DNA from: CAMDBL01 sp964498125
GTDB lineage: Bacteria > Pseudomonadota > Alphaproteobacteria > Rhizobiales > Hyphomicrobiaceae
Direction: 5' to 3'
DNA length: 19,472 nt
NCBI GenBank assembly: GCA_964498125.1
Contig: CAZCGE010000128.1
Coordinates: 1 to 19,472 of the forward strand
This document shows, in pieces, positions 7,348 through 14,239 of the stretch. The notes below the pieces were generated by a model. That model saw only the letters and a list, made by a program, of their open reading frames with translations. It was not told the origin of the DNA and did no database searches. A program made the position numbers and the translations under genes. The number at the start of each line of letters is the position of its first letter. Position 1 is the stretch's first letter.

Positions 7348-7439
7348 TCAGATGTTGATGTTCGCAGCGATCTCGATGGCGTCATCCACTTCGATGCTGA
7401 GATAGCGCACGGGACATAGTCGATCTTCGAATGTCCAAG
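7348..7439 (-). pseudogene. C-terminal remnant of a small tyrosine integrase (copy 2, frameshifted)
   Basis: The minus strand encodes LGHSKIDYV in one frame (7439 down to about 7413). After a one-base shift it continues VRYLSIEVDDAIEIAANINI and a stop in another frame. Joined, this is the characteristic end of short Rhizobiales tyrosine integrases. LGHS includes the conserved (L)LGH motif, and the Y in the RYL segment is the expected position of the catalytic tyrosine. The rest of the gene is absent. It is on the same strand as copy 1 at 6229, with tenA between. Confidence 0.7.
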
Positions 7440-7627
7440 CGAATGGGCTTCATACTACGCATCTACGATCGCATTGAAAGTCAAAGAGCCGCTGCGTGTG
7501 TTGATCGCCTTATTAGCCGATACCACCGTCTCCCTTGCTCGGTCTGTGGGGATGATACAGGAAAACGGTCGCCGTCTGCGGCGCCACACCCAACAGATCG
7601 TCGAGCCGGTCTGACATAGCGGTCGAA

Positions 7628-8671
7628 CTATTCTCCCCACGTTCGGGTCAGCACGCGCATCCAATTCTCGAAGAAGATCTTCTCGATCACCTCTTCTCCG
7701 AATTGACGCGCACGCATGGCAGCGATGAGATTGGGTAGACCAGCTGCCGAGCCGATGCCTTCTGGGATCATCGCCCCGTCGAAGTCTGAGCCCAACGCGA
7801 CGCCGTCCTCACCGAGCCGCTCGATCAAGTATGCGATATGATCGACGATCGTGTTGAGAGGCGTGGTGGAGTCGCGGCGGCCGTCCTTGCGGAGAAAGCT
7901 CACGGCGTAGTTGACGCCAACCAAGCCGCCACTCTCGCGGATCGCCGCCAGCTGCTTGTCGGTGAGGTTGCGCGAGGAGGCGCAAAGCGCGTGCGCATTC
8001 GAGTGCGTTGCCACCAATGGGGCCCGCGAGAGGCGGGCGACGTCCCAGAAACCTTGCTCGTTGAGGTGTGACAGGTCGATCAGGATGCGCAGATCGTTGC
8101 AACGCTTGATCAACGTTTTGCCTGCGGGGGTCAAACCATCACCGGTGTCGGGCAATGAAGGAAAACGAAATGGAACGCCGTGACCGAAGATGTTCGAGCG
8201 GCTCCAAACCGGGCCTAAAGATCGCAGGCCAGCCGCATAGAGCACGTCGAGCATCTTGAGATCGGCATCGATCGCCTCGCAACCCTCGATATGCAGCACG
8301 GGGGCATGCGCGCCTGCTGCCTTCGCCGATCTGATCTCGGTGACCGAGCGCGCGAGCCGGACGCGACCATCCGAACTCTCTGCGATCCGCAGTAGCAACG
8401 ACATCATCTCAAGGGTCACTCGTTGCGCGTGGGTCAAAGCGGGCGGCGGCGGCACGGGCACATCATACGGCACCGTGTCCGTCGGCTCGACGGCCGGTCG
8501 CGAGCTCTCTGAGGGTACAAAGATGGCGTAGAAGCCGCCGACCAAGCCGCCCTCTTGCGCTCGCGGCAGATCGAGTTGGCCTTTGGTGCCACCGTCGAGA
8601 AAGGCTTCGACGCCAGAACCGCGTCGCCACAGACGCAGCAGCACGTCGTTGTGTCCATCGAAGGAGTGCAT
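7628..8671 (-). CDS. Membrane dipeptidase (peptidase family M19)
   Basis: A 347-residue protein with the binuclear-zinc site of M19 renal-type dipeptidases: H7 and D9 (FDGHNDV), the bridging E129 (HIEGCEAI), H202 (DLSHLNE), H223 (ATHSNAHA), and D296 in GSDFDG. These enzymes hydrolyse dipeptides, including D-residue dipeptides, and some act on beta-lactams. Bacterial versions are often cytoplasmic, and no signal peptide is visible. I chose the ATG at 8671-8669 because AAAGG lies upstream and the protein then begins at the conserved strand (MHSFDGHND). The frame is uninterrupted and of usual length. Neighbours give no clear pathway; amide/peptide cleavage would fit with the amidase gene further right. 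Confidence 0.9.
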   Translation of the reverse strand: MHSFDGHNDVLLRLWRRGSGVEAFLDGGTKGQLDLPRAQEGGLVGGFYAIFVPSESSRPAVEPTDTVPYDVPVPPPPALTHAQRVTLEMMSLLLRIAESSDGRVRLARSVTEIRSAKAAGAHAPVLHIEGCEAIDADLKMLDVLYAAGLRSLGPVWSRSNIFGHGVPFRFPSLPDTGDGLTPAGKTLIKRCNDLRILIDLSHLNEQGFWDVARLSRAPLVATHSNAHALCASSRNLTDKQLAAIRESGGLVGVNYAVSFLRKDGRRDSTTPLNTIVDHIAYLIERLGEDGVALGSDFDGAMIPEGIGSAAGLPNLIAAMRARQFGEEVIEKIFFENWMRVLTRTWGE

Positions 8672-8864
8672 GCGATTGCCTTTGGGTGGGGATGAGAGAG
8701 CGACCAACTTGCAGGGGGCTCGTGATGTGACGGCGGCGTGGTGTTAGCCGATCTTGTGAACGCGGCCTAGCGTCCGGTCTTGAGCCGGCTGACCTCACGC
8801 GTGCGGGGAGACGGGCCGCATCGCGCATCGCGATGCCGTTGTCTGATGGGCCAATGATGAGCCG

Positions 8865-9166
8865 ATGCAGGAGGTCTTTGACCTCGGCACCCCGGAACCC
8901 GCACTGATTGGGGCCGCCGTCGATGTCCTTGAGGGGCAGCTGACGTTCTGGACGCCTATACGAGCCCAGTCCTTTACGCCGATCGAGACCGGTTCAACAC
9001 CGAGTTCGAACGCTTGACCTTGAACCTGGAGCAGGCTGGAGGCGGCTTGCTTAAACTTGGCCGCCAGACCGTGCATGATCGATTGTTCAGCGCGTTCTTG
9101 TTTGCAGCGAACCTCGATCCGCGCACGATCGCCCAGCACCTTCCACCTCGGACGATCAGACTCTAG
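8865..9166 (+). pseudogene. Frameshifted remnant of an unknown gene
   Basis: Two consecutive plus-strand frames look protein-like. The first starts MQEVFDLGTPEPALIGAA and runs to about 8947. The second runs from about 8948 (LDAYTSPVLYADRDRFN, later LEQAGGGLLKLGRQ and FAANLDPRTIAQHLPP) to a TAG at 9164-9166. The change of frame in mid-sequence suggests one former gene with an indel. I do not recognise the family. Its stop overlaps the amidase stop from the opposite strand, so the true end may be lost. A minus-strand frame (8795-9139) is the alternative reading, but its second half is low in protein character. Confidence 0.35.
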
Positions 9167-10587
9167 CCGAGTGCGGGCCGTTTGCTGGTGAGACCGGCGG
9201 CAGCCTGATAGGCCGCACCGATACGCAGCAGACGCGGCTCGTCGAAGGCTCGGCCGACGATCTGCATGCCGAGCGGCAGGCCCGATTTGGTGAATCCCGT
9301 CGGAAGCGACATTGCCGGGTTGCCGGTGACGTTGAACGGGATGGTATAGAACGGCAGACCGTGCGCGGCGTCGACCGGAAACGAGTCGAGGCGCGGCGCC
9401 GGAAACAGCCCGCTGGCCGTGACGATGGCATCGTACTTGGCAAGAACCTCGCGGTTCAGCAGCGTCGCCAGCTCGCGCCTGAGCCGCAGCGCCTGGATGA
9501 AATCGGCCGCCGACAGCGTCGCGCCGACCGCCATGCGCTGATACATGTTGCGGCCAAAATCGAGGGGGCGGCTCTTGAGGTCCTGCTCGTGGACGGCATA
9601 GCCCTCCGCCAGCAGGATGACGCGGCCGCAGGCACTGAAGATGTCGAACGCCGGCAAGGCGATCTCCTCGACGCGCGCACCGACCTTGGTCAGCTGCTGC
9701 ACTGCGGCGTCGATCGATGCGATCACCTCGGGCGTAATCTTGGGATCCTTGACGAAAAAGTCGCGCGCATAGCCGATTTTCACGCCCTGCAGGTCGCGGC
9801 CAAGCTCGGCGGAGAAATCCGGAACCGGAACGTCGGCCGACGCCGGATCGAGGTCATCGTAGCCGGCGATCACCTGCATGGTCAGCGCCGCATCCTCCAC
9901 CGTCCAAGACAGCGGGCCGCAGTGGTCGAGCGTATAGGAGAGGGGGAACACGCCGCGCCGCGACACGCGGCCGTAGGTCGGCTTCAGGCCGACGGTGCCG
10001 CAGTAGAATGCGGGGCCACGGATCGAGCCCCCGGTGCAGGAGCCCATGGCGGTGCGCACCAGTCCGGCGGCGACCGCCGCGGCAGAGCCCGACGACGACC
10101 CGCCGGTGAAATGCTCCGGGTTCCATGGATTGCGCGCCGGCGGAAATGGAAGGTCGAAGCTCGGCCCGCCGAATGCGAACTCGTGCGTGGCGAGCTTTCC
10201 GAGCAGCACCGCGCCGCCGGCCTTGAACCGCGCCTCGACGACGCTGTCCGTCTTGGGCACGTTGTCGACGAGCAGCTTGGAATGACAGGTCGTGCGGATG
10301 TCAGCGGTATTGAAGATATCCTTCAGCGCGTAGGGCACGCCGTGCATCGGCCCCTTGTCGATGCCGGCCTTGATCTCCTTGTCGGCGCGCGCCGCATCGG
10401 CCAGCGCCCGCTCGCGGGTGACTAGCACGAAGGCGTTGATCTTAGGATCGATCCGAGCGATGCGGGCGAGCGCATCCTCCGTCAGGGCCGTCGACGTTAG
10501 ATCGCCGCTGCGCAAAGCGGCACCTGTCTCGGCGATCGAGAGCTCGTGCAGCGGCTTTGCTGGCTTGCTCGGTTTGCTATTCGCCAT
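9163..10587 (-). CDS. Amidase (amidase-signature family)
   Basis: A 474-residue enzyme with the complete Ser-cisSer-Lys machinery: K89 (PYALKDIF), the cis-serine S164 in TGGSSSGSAAAVAAG, and the nucleophile S188 in TGGSIRGPA. The 24-residue spacing between the two serines is the one usual in the family. It cleaves a carboxylic amide or related C-N bond; the substrate is not predictable from the sequence. No signal peptide is seen, so it is cytoplasmic. It begins two bases after the stop of the AtzG-like gene, which indicates translational coupling and probably a two-subunit enzyme of the AtzE/AtzG or GatA/GatC kind. The divergent flavin-monooxygenase genes make a role in degrading a nitrogen-containing compound likely. 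Confidence 0.92.
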   Translation of the reverse strand: MANSKPSKPAKPLHELSIAETGAALRSGDLTSTALTEDALARIARIDPKINAFVLVTRERALADAARADKEIKAGIDKGPMHGVPYALKDIFNTADIRTTCHSKLLVDNVPKTDSVVEARFKAGGAVLLGKLATHEFAFGGPSFDLPFPPARNPWNPEHFTGGSSSGSAAAVAAGLVRTAMGSCTGGSIRGPAFYCGTVGLKPTYGRVSRRGVFPLSYTLDHCGPLSWTVEDAALTMQVIAGYDDLDPASADVPVPDFSAELGRDLQGVKIGYARDFFVKDPKITPEVIASIDAAVQQLTKVGARVEEIALPAFDIFSACGRVILLAEGYAVHEQDLKSRPLDFGRNMYQRMAVGATLSAADFIQALRLRRELATLLNREVLAKYDAIVTASGLFPAPRLDSFPVDAAHGLPFYTIPFNVTGNPAMSLPTGFTKSGLPLGMQIVGRAFDEPRLLRIGAAYQAAAGLTSKRPALG

Positions 10588-10589
10588 GA

Positions 10590-10796
10590 TCAGCCCTTCC
10601 TCAGAAACGGGACGAGGCTGTAGGTGTTGGATGGCTCGTTCGCAGCCGTGCGCGGCTGGCGCAGGAATTCGACCACGCTCAGGTATTCCAGATAGCCAGC
10701 CACGACACCGGCCTTGCGGTCCTCCGGAACCGTCATGCCGGCCTTTGCCATCAGCGCGTCGAAAGCGCGCTGGCGTGCTTCATCGCCTTGCGTCAT
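10590..10796 (-). CDS. AtzG/GatC-like small amidase-associated protein
   Basis: A 68-residue protein starting at ATG 10796-10794 (MTQGDEARQRAFDALMAKAG). The frame extends 12 residues upstream, without better start signals. Its pattern (a predicted helix pair with VPEDRKAGVVAGYLEYLSVVEFLRQP, then NEPSNTYSLVPF) and its length match the small AtzG-like proteins (DUF4089 type), structural relatives of GatC that stabilise their amidase partner. The gene overlaps no other and ends two bases before the amidase start, the arrangement expected for such a partner. The assignment rests on size, position and general resemblance, so it is moderate. Confidence 0.6.
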   Translation of the reverse strand: MTQGDEARQRAFDALMAKAGMTVPEDRKAGVVAGYLEYLSVVEFLRQPRTAANEPSNTYSLVPFLRKG

Positions 10797-11009
10797 TGGG
10801 TGAACTGCTCCCGCCCGTAATGCGCCGGCCAAGGTCGGCCAAAACCTAGATTAGCCATTCCATCATGAATGTCCAATCCTCGACGCGAGCGGGATAGGTC
10901 GGCCGCAGCCATGACGACAATGCGAGCGTGGGCACCGCATGGATGCTAACTGCGGGGTGCGGATAACCCGCAGGGCACTGCCGATTTGATTTGGTCTGGC
11001 GAATTGATG

Positions 11010-11023
11010 TAGTCTGGACCAGA
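11010..11023. promoter_or_regulatory. Candidate operator in the divergent amidase/monooxygenase promoter region
   Basis: TCTGG-A-CCAGA (11013-11023) is a perfect palindrome around one base. Half-sites GGTCTGG (10993-10999) and AACCAGAG (11029-11036) lie on either side. It overlaps a possible -10 box (TAGTCT, 11010-11015) paired with TTGATT at 10986-10991. The position, just before the gene at 11064, suits a repressor site of a GntR-like or similar regulator not present in the window. Confidence 0.35.
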
Positions 11024-11063
11024 AAGCGAACCAGAGGACACAGCCGGGAGGAGAGCGACCGCC

Positions 11064-11762
11064 ATGCGCTTGTTCGGAAAGGGCCTATTGTTGACCTTCA
11101 CGGAGGTTCCAGCTCCGGACGATGCTGATTTCAACGAGTGGTACAACCGCGAGCATCTCGACGAGCGCATCAACCTGCCCGGCTTCCGCCGGGCGCGGCG
11201 CTACGAGGCAATCGACGCCGGCATACGCTATCTCTCCACCTACGAGGCGCTCGAGCCCAACGCCATCGCTTCGCCTGCCTATCTTGAGGTTCTCCGCAAC
11301 CAGACGGCATGGAGCCGCGCGGTGATGGGGAAATTCAACAAGTGGCATAGGATGACGTGCCGTGTTGTCGCCGACGAGACGCACGGCATGGGTGCCTATC
11401 TGGCGCTGGTGCGCGTCTTCCCCAAACCGGAAACCGCGGAAGGCCTGGAGAGCTGGCTTTCGACCGAGGCTCTTCCCTCGATTGCCCGCAAACCCGGTGT
11501 CGTCGGAGCTTCAGCGGCCATAGTCGACCGCGAGATCGACGATCGCCTGTCGCGCGGGCTTGGGCAGAAGCCCGGCGGCGCGGTCCTGCCGGAGTGGGCG
11601 ATCCTCGTCGAGGGCACTCTCCTGGCCGCGACCCTGGAGGCTGCAAAGACGCATCTCGCGGATCGGCTCGGCTCGGTCGCGGCGCCTTCCACCTCCCCCG
11701 TGTTCGAGACTTACCATATGCTATTTGCCAATATGCGGCTGAGCGATGCCGAGCTCGCTTGA
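11064..11762 (+). CDS. EthD-like / dimeric alpha-beta-barrel protein, two tandem domains
   Basis: A 232-residue protein. The first half contains FNEWYNREHLDERINLPGFRRARRYE (about residues 24-48), the typical core of ferredoxin-like dimeric alpha-beta-barrel proteins of the EthD/DUF4286 kind. The second half begins a similar unit at about residue 112 (YLALVRVFPKPETAEGLESW, later RKPGVVGA), so the protein looks like an internal duplication. Such proteins accompany oxidative catabolic genes; some are small auxiliary or isomerase-like proteins, most have no known activity. A GGGAGGAG ribosome site precedes the ATG. It is first in a three-gene plus-strand cluster with an LLM monooxygenase and another EthD-like gene. 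Confidence 0.7.
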   Translation: MRLFGKGLLLTFTEVPAPDDADFNEWYNREHLDERINLPGFRRARRYEAIDAGIRYLSTYEALEPNAIASPAYLEVLRNQTAWSRAVMGKFNKWHRMTCRVVADETHGMGAYLALVRVFPKPETAEGLESWLSTEALPSIARKPGVVGASAAIVDREIDDRLSRGLGQKPGGAVLPEWAILVEGTLLAATLEAAKTHLADRLGSVAAPSTSPVFETYHMLFANMRLSDAELA

Positions 11763-11824
11763 GCGGCACCACGCGGACGATCAAAAAAGGTCCAGGGAAC
11801 GAAGCGTGCTTGGAGGCATAGCCC

Positions 11825-12889
11825 ATGAGGTTCGGACTGTTCGGGGGGGCCCAAGCGACGCCGGGAGACGTCGTCACCGAAGCGGTGCTCGGCTATCACG
11901 ACTACGGCGACTACGTGCAGCTTGCCGAGCGCCTCGGCTACACCCATGTCTTCCTGGTGGAGCATCATTTCACTGGATTTGCGCAGCTCTCGGCCACGCT
12001 CAACTATATCTCCTATTTGGCCGGGCGGACGTCGACGATCCGCCTCGGGACCGCCGTGACTGTCATTCCCTGGCACAATCCGGTTCTGCTTGCCGAACAG
12101 ATCGCCACCATCGACCAGCTTTCGAAAGGTCGGCTCGACCTCGGCATCGGCAAGGGCTATCGCTATACGGAGTTTCACGGCTTCAATATCGAGCCCAGTC
12201 AGCTCGACGGCATTTTCGAGGAAGCGCTGGTGGTGATCGAGCGCGCCTTTGCGGAGACGGGGCGCTGGTCCTACAAGTCGGATCGGTGGACTTTCAACGA
12301 CATCATCGTCGAGCCACCTGTGGTGCAAAGGCCGCATCCACCCTTCTGGCAAGGAGCGGCCTCGCCGGATTCTGTGCGCAGGGCCGCGCGAAATGGCTAC
12401 AAGCTCCTGCTTGATCAGCACTCTCCGCCCCAGCTCATCACGGATAAGATCAAGATCTACCAGGACGAGTTGGCCAAGGTCGGGCGGCCGTTCGATCCCT
12501 ATTCTGTCGGCGTCAGCCGCGGCCTGATGGCCGCCAACGATGCTGCTGAGCGTGAGCTCAAGCATCACTATCGCAGCCGCTTCATCAGCGAGACCCAAAC
12601 CTTGACCAAGGATCCGGGTCTGCAGGACAAGGCGTTCAATCCATCGCCGCTGATGGCCGGCACTCCGCGGGAGATGTCAGAGACGTCGGCCATCATCGGC
12701 AATACGCAGGAGATGATCGACAGGATCGGGAAGCTCTACGATGGCGGCGTCCGCCTCGTCCTGCTGCACGATCTGACGGGATCGAGACCTCACCTCGATG
12801 CCGCGCTCCGACAGTTCGCGACCGAGGTCATGCCGCACTTTGCCGATGACGTGGCAACAGCGGCTCGCCTGCACGTAGCGGCCGAGTAG
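11825..12889 (+). CDS. LLM-class flavin-dependent oxidoreductase (bacterial luciferase-like)
   Basis: A 354-residue protein with the luciferase-like TIM-barrel pattern: MRFGLFGG, LAERLGYTHVFLVEHHF (residues about 36-52), then a long IRLGTAV.VIPWHNPVLLAEQIATID segment, GRLDLGIGKGYRYTEFHGFN (about residues 110-129), and later RPHPPFWQGAASPDSVRRAA. It is predicted to use reduced FMN and O2 to monooxygenate an organic substrate, with a separate reductase not seen here. GGAGG lies eight bases before the ATG. It is flanked by two EthD-like genes on the same strand, with gaps of 62 and 70 bases, so the three are probably one operon. Length and motifs are complete. Confidence 0.9.
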   Translation: MRFGLFGGAQATPGDVVTEAVLGYHDYGDYVQLAERLGYTHVFLVEHHFTGFAQLSATLNYISYLAGRTSTIRLGTAVTVIPWHNPVLLAEQIATIDQLSKGRLDLGIGKGYRYTEFHGFNIEPSQLDGIFEEALVVIERAFAETGRWSYKSDRWTFNDIIVEPPVVQRPHPPFWQGAASPDSVRRAARNGYKLLLDQHSPPQLITDKIKIYQDELAKVGRPFDPYSVGVSRGLMAANDAAERELKHHYRSRFISETQTLTKDPGLQDKAFNPSPLMAGTPREMSETSAIIGNTQEMIDRIGKLYDGGVRLVLLHDLTGSRPHLDAALRQFATEVMPHFADDVATAARLHVAAE

Positions 12890-12959
12890 CCAGCGGCCGC
12901 TGGCTGGTCAGGCAGGCAAACAGTTGGTCATCAGACGAGAAAGATTGGAGAGCACAGCC

Positions 12960-13310
12960 ATGGCAAAAATAGCCAAGTATCTCTACTTCGCGATCATGGA
13001 TGTGGAGCCGGAAAAAGAGGCCCTGCTCAACGAGGTCTACGATACCGAGCACGTTCCCGCGCTGCTGAAAGTTCCCGGCGTGCGCTCCATCACGCGCTGC
13101 AAGGCGCAGGACTTCGCCATGATCATGGGCGGCAGCCGCCGGGATATCAAGGTCGGCGACAATCCCGCCTACATGGCAATTTACGAGATCGATGGCCCCG
13201 AGGTGCTGACGAGCCCGGAATGGGCCGCCGCGGTCGAAGTCGGCCGCTGGCCCGAGCACGTGCGTCCGTGCACGAAAAATCGCCGGCAAGTGCTGCGCAA
13301 GGTGCTGTGA
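12960..13310 (+). CDS. EthD-like / dimeric alpha-beta-barrel protein (single domain)
   Basis: A 116-residue protein: MAKIAKYLYFAIMDVEPEKE, then LLNEVYDTEHVPALLKVPGVRSITR, and AYMAIYEIDGPEVLTSPEW, ending with the basic stretch KNRRQVLRKVL. The 'NEVYDTEHVPALLKVPGV' core is the recurrent pattern of EthD/antibiotic-monooxygenase-like dimeric barrels. I chose the ATG at 12960 because GGAGAG lies upstream; the 12 extra residues of the longer frame are unlikely. It is the last gene of the plus-strand trio and is followed by a strong bidirectional hairpin. It is probably an auxiliary protein of the same pathway, with no assigned reaction. Confidence 0.7.
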   Translation: MAKIAKYLYFAIMDVEPEKEALLNEVYDTEHVPALLKVPGVRSITRCKAQDFAMIMGGSRRDIKVGDNPAYMAIYEIDGPEVLTSPEWAAAVEVGRWPEHVRPCTKNRRQVLRKVL

Positions 13311-13353
13311 GTACGTACGGCTCGCAGCTGCCCCGTGGAGGCCGCTGCACCGA

Positions 13354-13383
13354 GTGCGATCCTGCCGCGCCGCAGGATCGCAC
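13354..13383. terminator. Bidirectional hairpin terminator between convergent genes
   Basis: Perfect 12-bp stem GTGCGATCCTGC / GCAGGATCGCAC with a six-base loop (13366-13371). It sits between the stop of the EthD-like gene (13310) and the stop of the dctP-like gene (13406) from the other strand. There is no clear T-run, as is common in GC-rich bacteria. Confidence 0.7.
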
Positions 13384-13405
13384 CGGCGAGGAGCTTGTCG
13401 GCCCG

Positions 13406-14239
13406 TCAATTCTTGGCGACAGCGGCCTTGATGTCGTAGCGGACCGGCCACTTGTAGCCGTGCTTTTCCGCCTCATCGAGCGCCATGCGCAGCACTTGGC
13501 TGCCGGGGAGCCCCTTGGCGTCGAGCTCGGTCGCCTTCTCCTGCGGCCACGCCGCGAGCGACTTGGCCCACTCGGCGCGAACCGCATCCGGCACCGCCTT
13601 GATGTTGATGCCCTGCGACTTCATGAAGTCGATGCTCTTCTGGTCGTTCTCGGCGCTCCGCTTGGCCGTCTCGTTGCTGTAGTCGCGGCCGACCTCGATC
13701 AGGATGTCCTGCACCTCCTTGGGGAGCTTTGCCCAACGCGCCTTGTTGATGGTGACGCCGTGCTGCGTGATCGAGCCGAAGCCGATGGTCGTGTAGAACT
13801 TGCCGACCTCGTACCATTTGAGCGCGACGGGCACGGTCGAGAAGATGGCGAAGCCCTGGTAGACGCCGGTCTGCATGGAGGTGTAGCCCTCCACCGCCGT
13901 CGACTGCACCGGGATCACACCGGCATATTCCAACCACTTGAGGTTCAGGCCGGCGCCGGCGATCTTGCGGCCCTTGAGGTCCGATAGTTGGCTCCAGTCG
14001 AACGTCGTAAGCAGGTGGTAGCTCGGATCACGCACCAGCCCGATCAGCTTGGCGCTGAACTTGTCCTCAAACACTTTCGACATGTACGGCACGCTCTCGA
14101 ACACGGCGTCTGCGATCTTGCCGCTGATCGGGGCGTCGTTCGGACCGAACGGCAACATGATCTGGAACACGTGCAACGGCAGGTTTGAAGGTTCGAAACA
14201 AAAACAATAGGCGCCGATGTCGATGATGCCGGCTTGCAC
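13406..14239 (-). CDS. TRAP transporter substrate-binding protein DctP, 5'-truncated
   Basis: The frame encodes 277 residues of a DctP-family periplasmic binding protein: VQAGIIDIGAY, FEPSNLPLHVFQIM, FEDKFSAKLIGLVR, DLKGRKIAGAG, AVEGYTSMQTGVYQGFA and, late, LPKEVQDILIEVGRDYSNETA. Family members begin with a signal peptide and about 80-100 residues before the 'AGIIDIGAY' segment; all of that is absent. The frame begins with a GTG codon exactly where the cas9 reading frame runs in, with no ribosome site. So this is the 3' part of a gene whose 5' end was replaced by cas9. As it stands it cannot be exported and is very likely non-functional. No TRAP membrane subunits are present. The original gene probably served uptake for the neighbouring catabolic genes. 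Confidence 0.85.
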   Translation of the reverse strand: MQAGIIDIGAYCFCFEPSNLPLHVFQIMLPFGPNDAPISGKIADAVFESVPYMSKVFEDKFSAKLIGLVRDPSYHLLTTFDWSQLSDLKGRKIAGAGLNLKWLEYAGVIPVQSTAVEGYTSMQTGVYQGFAIFSTVPVALKWYEVGKFYTTIGFGSITQHGVTINKARWAKLPKEVQDILIEVGRDYSNETAKRSAENDQKSIDFMKSQGINIKAVPDAVRAEWAKSLAAWPQEKATELDAKGLPGSQVLRMALDEAEKHGYKWPVRYDIKAAVAKN

